Source of the DNA: an uncultured Paracoccaceae bacterium
Lineage (GTDB): Bacteria; Pseudomonadota; Alphaproteobacteria; Rhodobacterales; Rhodobacteraceae
Assembly: GCA_947493335.1 (NCBI GenBank)
Contig: CANLQO010000001.1
Coordinates: 1,426,001-1,490,000, forward strand
Length of the DNA: 64,000 bases
Reading direction: 5' to 3'
Below the pieces are notes generated by a model. The model was not told where the DNA came from and ran no database searches. It saw only the letters and a list, made by a program, of their open reading frames with translations. Below are positions 34,331 through 42,991 of this stretch, in pieces. The stretch's first letter is position 1. Each line of letters opens with the position of its first letter. Made by a program: the position numbers and the translations under genes.

Positions 34331-34948
34331 CTACTTACACCCGGCCAATTGAAACCCACCGTTGCCGTCCCACTGATCGGATTCCACCGCGTCAAAAAGA
34401 AACGCGGCGACATCTTCCTTGGCCATCGGTCGTGCAAATGTCCCATCGCCTTGGAATACGCGGTATTTTCCGTTCCCGGGCTTTTCCTTTAGGGCGGCGG
34501 GGCGGATCAGCACATAAGGAACGTTAGCTTCCCGCGCGATCCTTGCATCCGCGCGCTCATAATCATCAAAGCCCGCGCGACCATTGATAAATCGAAGGAG
34601 TTGCAAGACGACCCAAGACGAGCCACCGCAGCCGATGCTGCTGACAAATAGACATTTCGGCGGGTTTGATTGCGCTGCGGCGGCTTGCAAGATGGCTTCT
34701 GCCGCTTTTTCCATGATCATCACGCCTTTGACATTGCCCAGGCAACTGACCACGACATCGGCCTGATCAATGACACCACGGACATCTGATGCATCTGTGA
34801 CGTCCCCTTTCACGGCCATAAGACTGGGCTGTGCGCCTAGTTTTTCAGGGGAGCGGACAAGGGCAGTTACCTCATGACCTGCGGCCAGAGCTTTGTTCAG
34901 GAAATAGCCACCGACTGCGCCGGTTGCGCCAAAGAGTGCGATCTGCAT
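34331..34948 (-). CDS. NAD(P)H-binding atypical SDR protein
   Basis: A 205-residue Rossmann-fold protein with the dinucleotide-binding loop GATGAVGG at residues 7-14, of the NAD(P)H-binding (BVR-B/YwnB-like) group that reduces or senses nucleotides. It has no membrane part. ATG 34948 follows GGAGAG. It is divergent from a TetR regulator, with ATGTC-containing repeats in the gap, which suggests that this regulator controls it. The substrate is unknown. Confidence 0.82.
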   Translation of the reverse strand: MQIALFGATGAVGGYFLNKALAAGHEVTALVRSPEKLGAQPSLMAVKGDVTDASDVRGVIDQADVVVSCLGNVKGVMIMEKAAEAILQAAAAQSNPPKCLFVSSIGCGGSSWVVLQLLRFINGRAGFDDYERADARIAREANVPYVLIRPAALKEKPGNGKYRVFQGDGTFARPMAKEDVAAFLFDAVESDQWDGNGGFQLAGCK

Positions 34949-34970
34949 TTCGAAGTCTCTCCACTTACAG

Positions 34971-35018
34971 GACATCATGTCTCGCAAATGTCATAGGTGG
35001 AGATATGAGTCAACATGT
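34971..35018. promoter_or_regulatory. Probable TetR operator region
   Basis: The divergent promoter gap holds the small palindrome GACATCATGTC (34971-34981) and further ATGTC words at 34988-34992 and 35014-35018. Repeated half-sites between a TetR gene and its divergent target suggest an operator, but spacing is irregular. Confidence 0.4.
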
Positions 35019-35054
35019 CTTATAACGGCAAAGTAGAGTGACAAGCTGAGGGAA

Positions 35055-35618
35055 ATGGCCCAAATCACGAACATGGAAAAGCAGGACGCCCGCATCACGA
35101 AGACACGGCAAAAGGTGCTAGATGCAGGTGCCGTCGTGTTGTTCACAGACGGCTGGTCGGAGGTCACGCATATGCGCCTTGCCAAGGAAACAGGTGTGGC
35201 CCGTGGGACGATCTATCGCCATTGGCCGACCATAGACGACCTGATCGTTGAGATCTTTGAAAGCTGCGATCCTGCGCCTTATGCGGCTGAGCGGACCGGA
35301 GAGCTGCGGGCCGATATGATCGCAGAACTCGCGCTTCTGTCGGAAAATCTGGCATCCAGTAAACTGGGCGATGCGATCCTGAATGCGGCGCGGTTGACCG
35401 CTAAGAACGCGATGATGGCGCGCGTTCACTCAGCGATGCATGACATTATCCGGCAGCCCTTCCTCGCCATCCTGTCCGAGCATGGGCGAAAGCCCGATAG
35501 AAAAGCTGTGGGCCGCAATCTGGTCGCACCAATCCTCTATCACCACTTGTTTGAAGCAGGCCAAAAGCAGATCAACGTCGAGCCAATCGTCGATCGCTTT
35601 CTCTTCGGGCCGGATTAG
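35055..35618 (+). CDS. TetR-family regulator 1
   Basis: A 187-residue TetR/AcrR-type regulator. The N-terminal helix-turn-helix covers about residues 15-60, with MRLAKETGVARGTIYRHW as the recognition region. The C-terminal ligand domain is variable. GAGGGA lies only a few bases before ATG 35055; an internal ATG at 35073 has no site. It is divergent from the NAD(P)H-binding gene and probably represses it and itself. The effector is unknown. Confidence 0.85.
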   Translation: MAQITNMEKQDARITKTRQKVLDAGAVVLFTDGWSEVTHMRLAKETGVARGTIYRHWPTIDDLIVEIFESCDPAPYAAERTGELRADMIAELALLSENLASSKLGDAILNAARLTAKNAMMARVHSAMHDIIRQPFLAILSEHGRKPDRKAVGRNLVAPILYHHLFEAGQKQINVEPIVDRFLFGPD

Positions 35619-35708
35619 CATGGCAGACATTCGCTGCGGCGCAGAATGGCAGAAGTCTGGGCTCGGAGCTGACATCTGACGGTTTTGGTCGGTTGACGGT
35701 TGCAGCCC

Positions 35709-35791
35709 GAAGCAGCCATTGGATTTGAGGGCTAGTCAGTCGGTCAGCGGACAAACCGGGCTTTCGCTGCAGTTGCTCCAATGGCTGCTTC
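35709..35791. repeat. 15-bp perfect inverted repeat in gene-free gap
   Basis: GAAGCAGCCATTGGA (35709-35723) returns as TCCAATGGCTGCTTC (35777-35791) with a 53-base loop. It fills the gap between the TetR 1 stop and the convergent NmrA-like gene. The GAAGCAGCC word also occurs in related form near 38235 (AAAGCAGCCGTTCGT), pointing to a dispersed degenerate repeat. There is no T-run. Confidence 0.65.
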
Positions 35792-35819
35792 CTGCCTTGG
35801 AGAAGCCCGCTATCGCTGT

Positions 35820-36674
35820 CTACATCCCACCAATGTGATGGCGTTCAAGGAACCCGCGGAATCTGACAGCGTCTGGCTTGGCCGCCAGTAACTCGTCCGC
35901 CCCGAAAGCAAAGTTTACCTTGTTGTGCCACCCAAGTTGCTCTGCGAATTCCGGCACCAACTTGCGAAACATCGCCGCAGGAATACGCCAGCGCTTTGGC
36001 CGTTTGCCCGTAATCTCGCGATAGGTTTGTTTCATCTCCGGCACGGTCATCACGTCGCCCGCCAGGTTGATCTTGCGTTCTCCCCAGTTGCCGGGATCGG
36101 TCAGGGCCTTGGCGGCGATCCAGCCCAGGTCCTCGACGGCGAGCATCTGGAATTTGGCGTCTGAGCGCAGCGACCCGGCCAGCACCGGAAACATCAGGTG
36201 CGGCTTCATCGCGGGGTTCAAGAGGTTGTCCATGAACCAGACAGTGCCAAGCAGTGTCCAGTTGAGTCCGCTGCGCCTGATGTCGCGCTCCAGAAGCGCT
36301 TTCGAGATGAAATGCTCTGGCCCGCCGGGCAAGTTTCCGTCGCCCATACTCGATTGCACGATGTGGCTTACGCCCGCTGCCTTTGCTGCGGCTATGACGG
36401 CGCGGCCTTGCGTCAGTTCTCCAACCAGCCCGACACCGGGCGCGTAGAAGTCCTGCACCGAGAAGACGCCCTCAATACCTTCGAAGGCCGGGGCAAGGGT
36501 TTCGGGCCGGCCCAGGTCACCTTCGACGACCTCAGCGCCCTGTTCGGCCAGCGCTCTCGCCTTGGAAGAAGCGGCACTCCGCGTAAGTACGCGGATCGTC
36601 TGGCCGCGCATCAGCAATTCGCGCGCCACGGCACCGCCTTGGAGACCCGTCGCGCCGAGGATGAGGTAAGTCAT
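35820..36674 (-). CDS. NmrA-like NAD(P)-binding protein
   Basis: A 284-residue atypical short-chain dehydrogenase of the NmrA/HSCARG group. The dinucleotide loop GATGLQGG is at residues 7-14, followed by an IRVLTRS basic segment that fits NADP(H). It lacks the YxxxK catalytic pair of classical SDRs, so it may sense redox state or act as a reductase on quinone-type compounds. Its ATG overlaps the stop of the upstream alpha/beta hydrolase gene by four bases, so the two are translated together. Confidence 0.85.
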   Translation of the reverse strand: MTYLILGATGLQGGAVARELLMRGQTIRVLTRSAASSKARALAEQGAEVVEGDLGRPETLAPAFEGIEGVFSVQDFYAPGVGLVGELTQGRAVIAAAKAAGVSHIVQSSMGDGNLPGGPEHFISKALLERDIRRSGLNWTLLGTVWFMDNLLNPAMKPHLMFPVLAGSLRSDAKFQMLAVEDLGWIAAKALTDPGNWGERKINLAGDVMTVPEMKQTYREITGKRPKRWRIPAAMFRKLVPEFAEQLGWHNKVNFAFGADELLAAKPDAVRFRGFLERHHIGGM

Positions 36675-37516
36675 TGGGCCACCTCTTGCACGATGAAGTC
36701 CCGGAGAATGGCGGACACTTCGTCAGGCCGTTCGACCACCGAAACATGCTTTCCGCCAACCGCTTCGAAACGACCCTTCGGCGCGAGGAGTGCTGCTTCG
36801 GCCTGGACCGAGATGGGATACATGTCGTCCTCTTTGCCTGCGATCACGAGGGTCGGCACAGTCAATTCTGTCATGCGGTCCGTCAGGGGCGAACCGCGCA
36901 GGATCACCGAACGGATGGCAGTCGCCAGCCGTGACCGGTCTGCTGTTTTCAGCATCGCGTCGAAGGCCTCGGAATAGACCGGGTTTGCCGCAAGTACCTC
37001 AGGTGAGAAGAAGCTCTTTGCCACGCCATTCCGGAAAGCTCCCGAACCCAGCATCCAACGTGCACCGCCTGCGATGAAGCGCGCCTTCAGGCCGGGATGT
37101 GCGGCGTCGATCTGCATCGGTGTGTTCATCAGCACCAGCGCCTTTGCACGCTCCGGTGCCGCCAGCGCCAGATGCGCCGCAGTGATCCCGCCCCAGGAGG
37201 TGCCGCCGATAATCGCTCCTTCCAGACCGAAGTGATCCATCACCTGCACCATCGCGTCGGCACAGCTCTCCATGGTGAACTCCGTCTCGCCACCTTCACT
37301 TTGCCCATGGGCCGGGCCGTCGATCAGGAGAAAGCGGTAGTCCACGCCCAGCCGTGCGACGATGCCGTCGTAGATACGCTGGTCAGTAAAGATGGACGGC
37401 CAGAACACGATTGTCTCCAGCCCGGTTCCTGTCTCCACCACATGCAAGCGCCCCAGATCTGTCATCACGGAGTGGGAGATTGCGGCTGCTTTTTCGAATT
37501 GTGTCATTGCGTTCAT
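36671..37516 (-). CDS. Alpha/beta hydrolase
   Basis: A 281-residue alpha/beta-hydrolase-fold enzyme. The nucleophile elbow is GTSWG with Ser107, the acid lies in GKEDDMY (Asp230 or Asp231) and the catalytic histidine is His257 in GGKHVSV. DGPAHGQS matches the oxyanion region. It heads a two-gene operon with the NmrA-like gene, divergent from TetR 2, with a perfect TetR-type palindrome 12 bases upstream of its start. The ester or lactone substrate is unknown. Confidence 0.87.
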   Translation of the reverse strand: MNAMTQFEKAAAISHSVMTDLGRLHVVETGTGLETIVFWPSIFTDQRIYDGIVARLGVDYRFLLIDGPAHGQSEGGETEFTMESCADAMVQVMDHFGLEGAIIGGTSWGGITAAHLALAAPERAKALVLMNTPMQIDAAHPGLKARFIAGGARWMLGSGAFRNGVAKSFFSPEVLAANPVYSEAFDAMLKTADRSRLATAIRSVILRGSPLTDRMTELTVPTLVIAGKEDDMYPISVQAEAALLAPKGRFEAVGGKHVSVVERPDEVSAILRDFIVQEVAQ

Positions 37517-37528
37517 CTTGAGCCTCCA

Positions 37529-37583
37529 AAAGTAATCATTGATTACTTAAACTGACTTGCGTGCGATGTAAACACTGATTACA
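37529..37583. promoter_or_regulatory. Paired TetR palindromic operators
   Basis: A perfect 19-base palindrome AAGTAATCA-T-TGATTACTT lies at 37529-37547, and a second, slightly imperfect copy TGTAAACA-C-TGATTACA at 37567-37583. Their centres are 37 bases apart. Both sit between the divergent hydrolase and TetR 2 genes, with the second ending nine bases before the TetR ATG. Shared core: GTAAnCAnTGATTAC. Confidence 0.8.
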
Positions 37584-37591
37584 AAACTGGC

Positions 37592-38197
37592 ATGGTACAG
37601 ACCAAACCGACCGACGCGCATCACCATGGGAACCTAAAAGAAGCGCTTGTTTCTTATGCGCTTTCAGCAGCTGACTCGGGCGTCCTGTCAGAACTGTCCG
37701 TACGAAAGGCAGCGCGCGATCTCGGCGTCTCTCCAGGGGCGGCCTATCGTCACTACCCGGACAAGGATGCCCTGATGCGCACCGTGACGGCACGGGGTTT
37801 CGACGCGCTTGCGGATGCATTCGAAAGAGCCGTGCCGTTTGGCAGCAGAGCTCGGAGTTCAGAAGACGCCCGCGCGCGGTTCGTGAGTTTGGCACTAGTA
37901 TATACGGAGTTTGCGCGCGCCCGGACCGAGCTGTGGCGACTGATGTTCGGACCCTTGGGCCTTGCGCCCACCCCGACATCGGATAGACCGTCGACCTACG
38001 ACTGGCTTGCGAAATCCTTGTCCGAGTTGGCCGAGTTTGGGATCATCGCCGAACCGCTGCCCGAACATCAGTTCTTCGCCTGGTCGGCCATCCATGGCCT
38101 GTCAGACCTTCAAACCTCTCCCGCCATAGGTGATCAGCCGAAAAGGACCTCGGTGGAACGACAGTGCACACTGATCATCTGTGCATTGGCGAGATAG
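37592..38197 (+). CDS. TetR-family regulator 2
   Basis: A 201-residue TetR-type regulator with helix-turn-helix at about residues 15-60 (SVRKAARDLGVSPGAAYRHY is the core) and a C-terminal domain of the WHG type with LALVYTEFARARTELWRLMF. The ATG has no ribosome binding site and begins nine bases after the second palindrome, so the transcript may be leaderless and autorepressed. It probably controls the divergent hydrolase/NmrA operon. Confidence 0.86.
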   Translation: MVQTKPTDAHHHGNLKEALVSYALSAADSGVLSELSVRKAARDLGVSPGAAYRHYPDKDALMRTVTARGFDALADAFERAVPFGSRARSSEDARARFVSLALVYTEFARARTELWRLMFGPLGLAPTPTSDRPSTYDWLAKSLSELAEFGIIAEPLPEHQFFAWSAIHGLSDLQTSPAIGDQPKRTSVERQCTLIICALAR

Positions 38198-38469
38198 TTA
38201 AACCGGCTAGAGGTCCCTTGAGCCCGGCGCAAAGCAGCCGTTCGTACATTCCGCAGCATCGGTCGAGACGGGCTCTTAGCAGGCGTTCGCCGCGATCTGG
38301 GTCAAAGCCCGTTTTGCGACATAGGGTCCATGATGTGAGGTGAACGAAAAACGGGCCCGCCATTTCACTCGGCACCTTTGTTGGATGTGTCGCGGCAATG
38401 ACGCATTGCGCTGTCAGGCTGGTCTTTGCCGTCCTGTCGCCCTAAATCCGCTAGAACGGCGAAGGAAAC
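38198..38469. other. Gene-free gap with GCAGCC-type repeat remnant
   Basis: No supported gene lies in these 272 bases. The segment near 38226-38300 (GCGCAAAGCAGCCGTTCGT, then CAGCATCGGTCGAGACGGG) looks like a degenerate intergenic repeat that I associate with Roseobacter genomes and that resembles the arms at 35709 and 35777. The last 30 bases hold the leader of the next gene (AAGGAA before ATG). Confidence 0.45.
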
Positions 38470-38820
38470 ATGACCTTGGACATCCTCAATTACCTTTTCG
38501 CATTGCTTAGCATCGGGCTGGGCGCGTTCGGCTGGCTGGCCCCGGCCTATACGATGGGTGCGCTGGACCTGACCCCGGGCAAGACCAGCATGGGCGCATC
38601 AGAGGTGCGCGCCAGTGTTGGTGCGCTATTCGTCGGGCTGGGTGTCGGGGCGCTGATTCTGTGCACGCCCACCGCCTATGCCATGATCGGCTTTGCCTGG
38701 GGCGGTGCTGCTGTCGGGCGGCTGACCTCGCTGATCCTTGACGGCCGGAGCCGAAAGAAATGGGTCTATTTCGCGGTCGAGGCGGCGGTGGCGATTGGCG
38801 CGTTGTGGGTCAACCTCTGA
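38470..38820 (+). CDS. DUF4345-like small membrane protein
   Basis: A 116-residue inner-membrane protein with four hydrophobic helices (about residues 5-27, 46-65, 68-88 and 95-114). The text GASEVRASVGALFVGLGVG and RLTSLILDG follows the DUF4345 pattern. GAAGGAAAC precedes the ATG. It lies 41 bases upstream of the penicillin acylase gene on the same strand and may be co-transcribed. Function unknown. Confidence 0.75.
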   Translation: MTLDILNYLFALLSIGLGAFGWLAPAYTMGALDLTPGKTSMGASEVRASVGALFVGLGVGALILCTPTAYAMIGFAWGGAAVGRLTSLILDGRSRKKWVYFAVEAAVAIGALWVNL

Positions 38821-38861
38821 GCCGCTAAAAGACCCCCCAAGGTTTGGTGTGAGGGGCCGCA

Positions 38862-41324
38862 ATGGCGTTCATTTTTCGGTGGTTGTTGCGGATCACGTCC
38901 GGTCTGATCCTGCTGGGCGTCGGTGTCGTGATGCTGGCGTGGTATTTCGCCAGCCGGTCCCTGCCCGACTATGATGCCACCTATCAGGTGGCGGGCATCA
39001 CCGCACCGGTCGAGATCGTGCGCGACAACGCCAATGTGCCGCATATCTTTGGCGACAACGACACCGATGTTTTCTATGCGCTTGGCCATGCCCATGCGCA
39101 GGACCGGTTGTGGCAGATGACCATGCTGCGCCGCACCGCGCAGGGGCGGTTGTCGGAGCTTTTTGGGCAGCGGACCTTTCGCATCGACAGTGTGATCCGG
39201 CGCTTTGATCTTTATGGCACGGCGGTCAAATCGGTGCCTGCGCAAGACGCACAGACCACCGCCGCGCTTGAGGCCTATGCCGCCGGTGTCAACGGCTGGC
39301 TGGCCGAGGTGAACAAGGGCGCATTGGGCCGGGGCGCGCCAGAGATGTGGCTGTTCAACCATCCCGTCGCGCCATGGCAACCGGCCGACAGTATCGCGAT
39401 CCTCAAGCTGATGGCGCTGCAACTGTCCAGCCATCTGGAACAAGAGGTGCTGCGCGCGCGCGCCTCTTTGATGTTGCCGCCCGAGCGATTGGCCGACCTG
39501 ATGCCGGATGATCCCGGCACGGGCATTGCTGCCCTGCCCGAATACGCCAGCCTGATCGAAGGTCTGCCGCGTTATGCCGCCAACATGCGCCAGCCGTTTG
39601 ACCCGCTGTCGCCGATCAAGCCAAGGGAGTTGGCAGGCGCATCAAACGCCTGGACAGCGGGGGTCACACGCTCTGCCGCCGGTGCGACGCTGTTGGCCAA
39701 TGACCCGCATCTGGGGCTGACGGCGCCGACGGTCTGGTATCTGGCCCGGTTGGAGCTTGAGGACGGCGGCGTGATTGGCGGCACCATCCCCGGCGTGCCG
39801 GTGGTGATGACCGGGCGCAGCGCTGATTTGGGCTGGGGGATCACCAGCAGCTATCTGGATGATCAGGACGTTTTCATCGAAGAGCTGAACCCCGACAACC
39901 CAGAGGAATATCGCACCCCCACCGGATGGAAACCGTTTGAGAGCCGCGACAGCATCATTGTGGTCAAGGATGGGGCGGCTGTGACCCTGCGCCTGCGCTG
40001 GACCGACAACGGCCCTGTCCTGCCGGGGGATCAGTATGATCTGGGCACCGTCACGCCACCGGGACATGTCGCAAGTGTCGGTTGGACAGCACTTTCGCCG
40101 CGCGACACGACCATGACCGCCGCGCTTGGCGTCATGCGGGCCCGCACCGTTGAAGATGCGCGCGCCGCAGCAGAGGCCTATGTCGCCCCAAGCCAGAACA
40201 TGATCATGGCCGACCGCAACTCTATCGCCATGGTCACCATTGGGGCGATCCCGAAGCGGGACGTCAATCACCAAAGTCAGGGCCGCCTGCCCGCCTATGG
40301 TTATCTGCGCGAAAACCGCTGGCAAGGGACGCTGCCCTTTGACGACAATCCCAGTTTCATCGACCCCGAGGGTGGCATTCTGGGCAATACCAACAACAAG
40401 ACCATCGACCGCCCTTTCCCCAACCATGTCTCGTACAAGTGGGGCGACACGCAGCGGATCAATCGCTGGCGGCGGTTGATGCAGGCGCGCGAGGTGCATA
40501 CACGCGAAAGCTTTATCGAGGCGCAGTTGGACACGGTCAGCTTTACCGCCCGCGCGCTGTTGCCACTGATCGGCGCTGATCTGTGGTTCACAGGAGAGGC
40601 AGCGCCGGATGGCACACCCGAACGTCGCCGCCAGATCGCGCTGGAACTGTTGGCGGCCTGGAATGGTGAGATGAACGAGCACCTGCCCGAGCCGCTGATA
40701 TATGCCGCCTGGGTGCGGCAATTGCAGGCGCGGCTGATCCGGGATGAAATGGGGCCGCTGGCCGCCGAATTCACCCACATCGACCCGATCTTCCTTGAGC
40801 GCGTGTTTCGTGACGTGGACGGTGCGGGTGTGTGGTGCGACGTGCTGCAATCGGCGCCGCAGGAAACCTGCACCGACATCGCACGGCTGGCGCTGGATGA
40901 CGCGCTGGTCTGGATTGATGAAACCTATGGCGGCACGGTGGAATCGCTGCGCTGGGGACAAGCGCATCAGGCCATTCAGGACCACCCGACGCTGGGCGAA
41001 GTGCCGGTGCTGAACTGGTTTGTGAACATCCGCCAATCCACCAGCGGTGGCGACAATACGTTGCAACGGGGCCGCACATCCGGCACCGGCCCAGAGCCGT
41101 TCCAGAACGTACACGCCGCAGGCTATCGCGGGGTTTACGACTTTGCCGACCCCGACAGCAGCGTCTTTGTCACCGCGACCGGGCAATCAGGGCATTTCCT
41201 GTCGCGCTATTACGACAATCTGGGAGAGTTGTGGCGGCGCGGCGAATACATCCCGATGTCGCTGGACCCGGAGCTTGCGCGGGCCGCAGCACTGGGTGTG
41301 ACGGTGCTGATGCCAGAGAATTGA
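38862..41324 (+). CDS. Penicillin acylase family Ntn-hydrolase
   Basis: An 820-residue precursor of an N-terminal-nucleophile amidohydrolase. A membrane anchor or signal helix spans about residues 9-30. The alpha part contains DNANVPHIFGDNDTDVFYALG, and the autocleavage site is before Ser261 in GASNAWTAG, which becomes the beta-chain nucleophile. LANDPHLGL and the late NNKTIDRPFPNH also fit. Such enzymes act in the periplasm on N-acyl groups, in several cases acyl-homoserine lactones. The substrate here is not known. Confidence 0.92.
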   Translation: MAFIFRWLLRITSGLILLGVGVVMLAWYFASRSLPDYDATYQVAGITAPVEIVRDNANVPHIFGDNDTDVFYALGHAHAQDRLWQMTMLRRTAQGRLSELFGQRTFRIDSVIRRFDLYGTAVKSVPAQDAQTTAALEAYAAGVNGWLAEVNKGALGRGAPEMWLFNHPVAPWQPADSIAILKLMALQLSSHLEQEVLRARASLMLPPERLADLMPDDPGTGIAALPEYASLIEGLPRYAANMRQPFDPLSPIKPRELAGASNAWTAGVTRSAAGATLLANDPHLGLTAPTVWYLARLELEDGGVIGGTIPGVPVVMTGRSADLGWGITSSYLDDQDVFIEELNPDNPEEYRTPTGWKPFESRDSIIVVKDGAAVTLRLRWTDNGPVLPGDQYDLGTVTPPGHVASVGWTALSPRDTTMTAALGVMRARTVEDARAAAEAYVAPSQNMIMADRNSIAMVTIGAIPKRDVNHQSQGRLPAYGYLRENRWQGTLPFDDNPSFIDPEGGILGNTNNKTIDRPFPNHVSYKWGDTQRINRWRRLMQAREVHTRESFIEAQLDTVSFTARALLPLIGADLWFTGEAAPDGTPERRRQIALELLAAWNGEMNEHLPEPLIYAAWVRQLQARLIRDEMGPLAAEFTHIDPIFLERVFRDVDGAGVWCDVLQSAPQETCTDIARLALDDALVWIDETYGGTVESLRWGQAHQAIQDHPTLGEVPVLNWFVNIRQSTSGGDNTLQRGRTSGTGPEPFQNVHAAGYRGVYDFADPDSSVFVTATGQSGHFLSRYYDNLGELWRRGEYIPMSLDPELARAAALGVTVLMPEN

Positions 41325-41342
41325 CGCACCGGCGCGGGCCGG

Positions 41343-42617
41343 TCAGAGCTGCTGGAATCGGGCCTTTTGCAAAGCGGTCCAAAAGACGGTGACAGCGTAA
41401 CCGTCATCGCCTTGCGCATCATCTGTCACCACACCCTGTTCAAACAACCAGGCGCGCGCGCGGCCCTGATCGAAGCCCAAGGTCAGGACCTCGGTTGTGC
41501 GCGGGTCTTTGGTGGCATCGGCGATCCCCTGCACAAGTGCCGCCTGCCCTTCGCCCGTGATGGCAGAGATCGCAAACAGGTTTTCGGTCCGCGATGCGGT
41601 CTCAACAGCCGCGGCACGATCATCGTCCGAAAGCTGATCGATCTTGTTCCAGACCTCGAACACCGGCGCGCCTTCGGCGACACCAAGCGAGGTCAGGATC
41701 GCCTGCACATCTTGTGCCTGCTCATCGGTTTGCGGATGGCTGATGTCGCGCACATGTACGATCAAATCAGCGTCGAGCACTTCTTCCAGTGTGGCGCGGA
41801 AGGCGGCGACCAGTTCCGTGGGCAAATCCGAGATAAAGCCCACCGTGTCGGACATGATGACCTCATCCCCGGTTTCAAGTTCGATCTTGCGCATGGTGGG
41901 ATCAAGCGTGGCAAAAAGCATGTCCTTGGCAAAAACCTCTGCCCCGGTCAGCCGGTTGAACAGCGTTGATTTGCCCGCGTTGGTGTAGCCGACGAGGGCC
42001 ACAATCGGGAACGGCACCTTGGCACGGGCAGCGCGGTGCAGGGTCCGGGTTTTAACCACCTTTTCAAGCTGCTTCTTGAGCGCATTGAGCTGCATGTCGA
42101 TGGCGCGGCGGTCGGCCTCAATCTGCGTCTCACCGGGGCCGCCGACGAACCCCAAGCCACCACGCTGGCGTTCAAGGTGGGTCCAGGCGCGTACGAGGCG
42201 GGTGCGCTGATAAGAAAGCGCTGCCATTTCCACCTGCAAGACACCTTCGGCCGTGCGGGCGCGGTCGCTGAAAATTTCCAGAATCAAGGAGGTCCGGTCA
42301 AGGATCTTGAGGTTCCATTCCTTTTCCAGATTGCGCTGCTGTACCGGGCTAACGGGGCCGTCGATCAGAACCAGTTCAACCTCTGCCGCTTTGAAATGCG
42401 CCCCCAGCTCTTCGATCTTGCCCTTGCCAAAAAGCTTGCCGGGATGGATGCGCGGCAGACGCACCACGTCCTGCCCTAAAACGTCAAGATCGGGCAAGGC
42501 AGCCGCCAGCGACACGCCTTCAGCAAGCGCCGCGTCCGGGTCGCGGGCGGATTGGTCAGATTTCACAGTCGGGTGCAGCACCCAAGCCCGCGTGACGGGC
42601 TTGTCGTGTTCAAGCAA
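41343..42617 (-). CDS. hflX: Ribosome-associated GTPase HflX
   Basis: A 424-residue HflX GTPase, which splits or rescues stalled ribosomes under stress. The N-terminal domain ends in RQRGGLGFVGGPGETQIE, the G1 loop GYTNAGKS is at residues 210-217, DTVGF is G3 and NKID is G4. The start is assigned to TTG 42617, three bases from the hfq stop; no ATG occurs before the conserved N-terminal region. hfq-hflX is a widely conserved pair and both lie at the end of the dusB-ntr-trk cluster. Confidence 0.92.
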   Translation of the reverse strand: MLEHDKPVTRAWVLHPTVKSDQSARDPDAALAEGVSLAAALPDLDVLGQDVVRLPRIHPGKLFGKGKIEELGAHFKAAEVELVLIDGPVSPVQQRNLEKEWNLKILDRTSLILEIFSDRARTAEGVLQVEMAALSYQRTRLVRAWTHLERQRGGLGFVGGPGETQIEADRRAIDMQLNALKKQLEKVVKTRTLHRAARAKVPFPIVALVGYTNAGKSTLFNRLTGAEVFAKDMLFATLDPTMRKIELETGDEVIMSDTVGFISDLPTELVAAFRATLEEVLDADLIVHVRDISHPQTDEQAQDVQAILTSLGVAEGAPVFEVWNKIDQLSDDDRAAAVETASRTENLFAISAITGEGQAALVQGIADATKDPRTTEVLTLGFDQGRARAWLFEQGVVTDDAQGDDGYAVTVFWTALQKARFQQL

Positions 42618-42619
42618 TG

Positions 42620-42853
42620 CTATTCTTCGCCTTCATAAAGGCTGATCGGCTGGCTTGGCATGATGGTCGAGATCGCAGACTTATAGACCAGCTGGGACTG
42701 GCCATCGCGGCGCAAAAGCACGCAAAAGCTGTCGAACCACGTAATCACACCCTGCAGCTTCACGCCGTTGACCAGAAAAATTGTCACCGGAACCTTGGTT
42801 TTACGAACATGGTTAAGGAATGCGTCCTGCAGGTTGGCTTTGTCGGATGCCAT
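42620..42853 (-). CDS. hfq: RNA chaperone Hfq
   Basis: A 77-residue Sm-like protein that forms a hexameric ring and pairs small RNAs with mRNAs. Sm1 text NVFL-like [18 protein letters not shown] and the Sm2 motif YKSAISTI (residues 57-64) are present, with the short C-terminal tail typical of alphaproteobacteria. In Rhodobacterales Hfq links to nitrogen regulation (its old name NrfA), and here it lies downstream of the ntr genes. hflX follows two bases later. Confidence 0.97.
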   Translation of the reverse strand: MASDKANLQDAFLNHVRKTKVPVTIFLVNGVKLQGVITWFDSFCVLLRRDGQSQLVYKSAISTIMPSQPISLYEGEE

Positions 42854-42991
42854 CTGAAAAGTCCTTTTCTTCTTCTTGCGCCCCTTCGGAGCGGCTTTTT
42901 ATTCTTGCGGCTGACAATCAGCCGACCCCCTCGGTCTGAGCCCGCAGTATGTCTTGCCCATTCATGAGTTAAAAGCCCAAATATGTGGCGC

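Noticed and set aside
39642-41186. 514-codon open frame antisense to the penicillin acylase gene
   Set aside because: The acylase motifs, autocleavage serine and length are unambiguous on the plus strand.
42870-42905. Hairpin GCCCCTTCGGAGCGGC with T-run between hfq and trkH
   Set aside because: The T-run is on the plus strand, where no gene ends, and the stem has a mismatch; not a terminator of the minus-strand operon.
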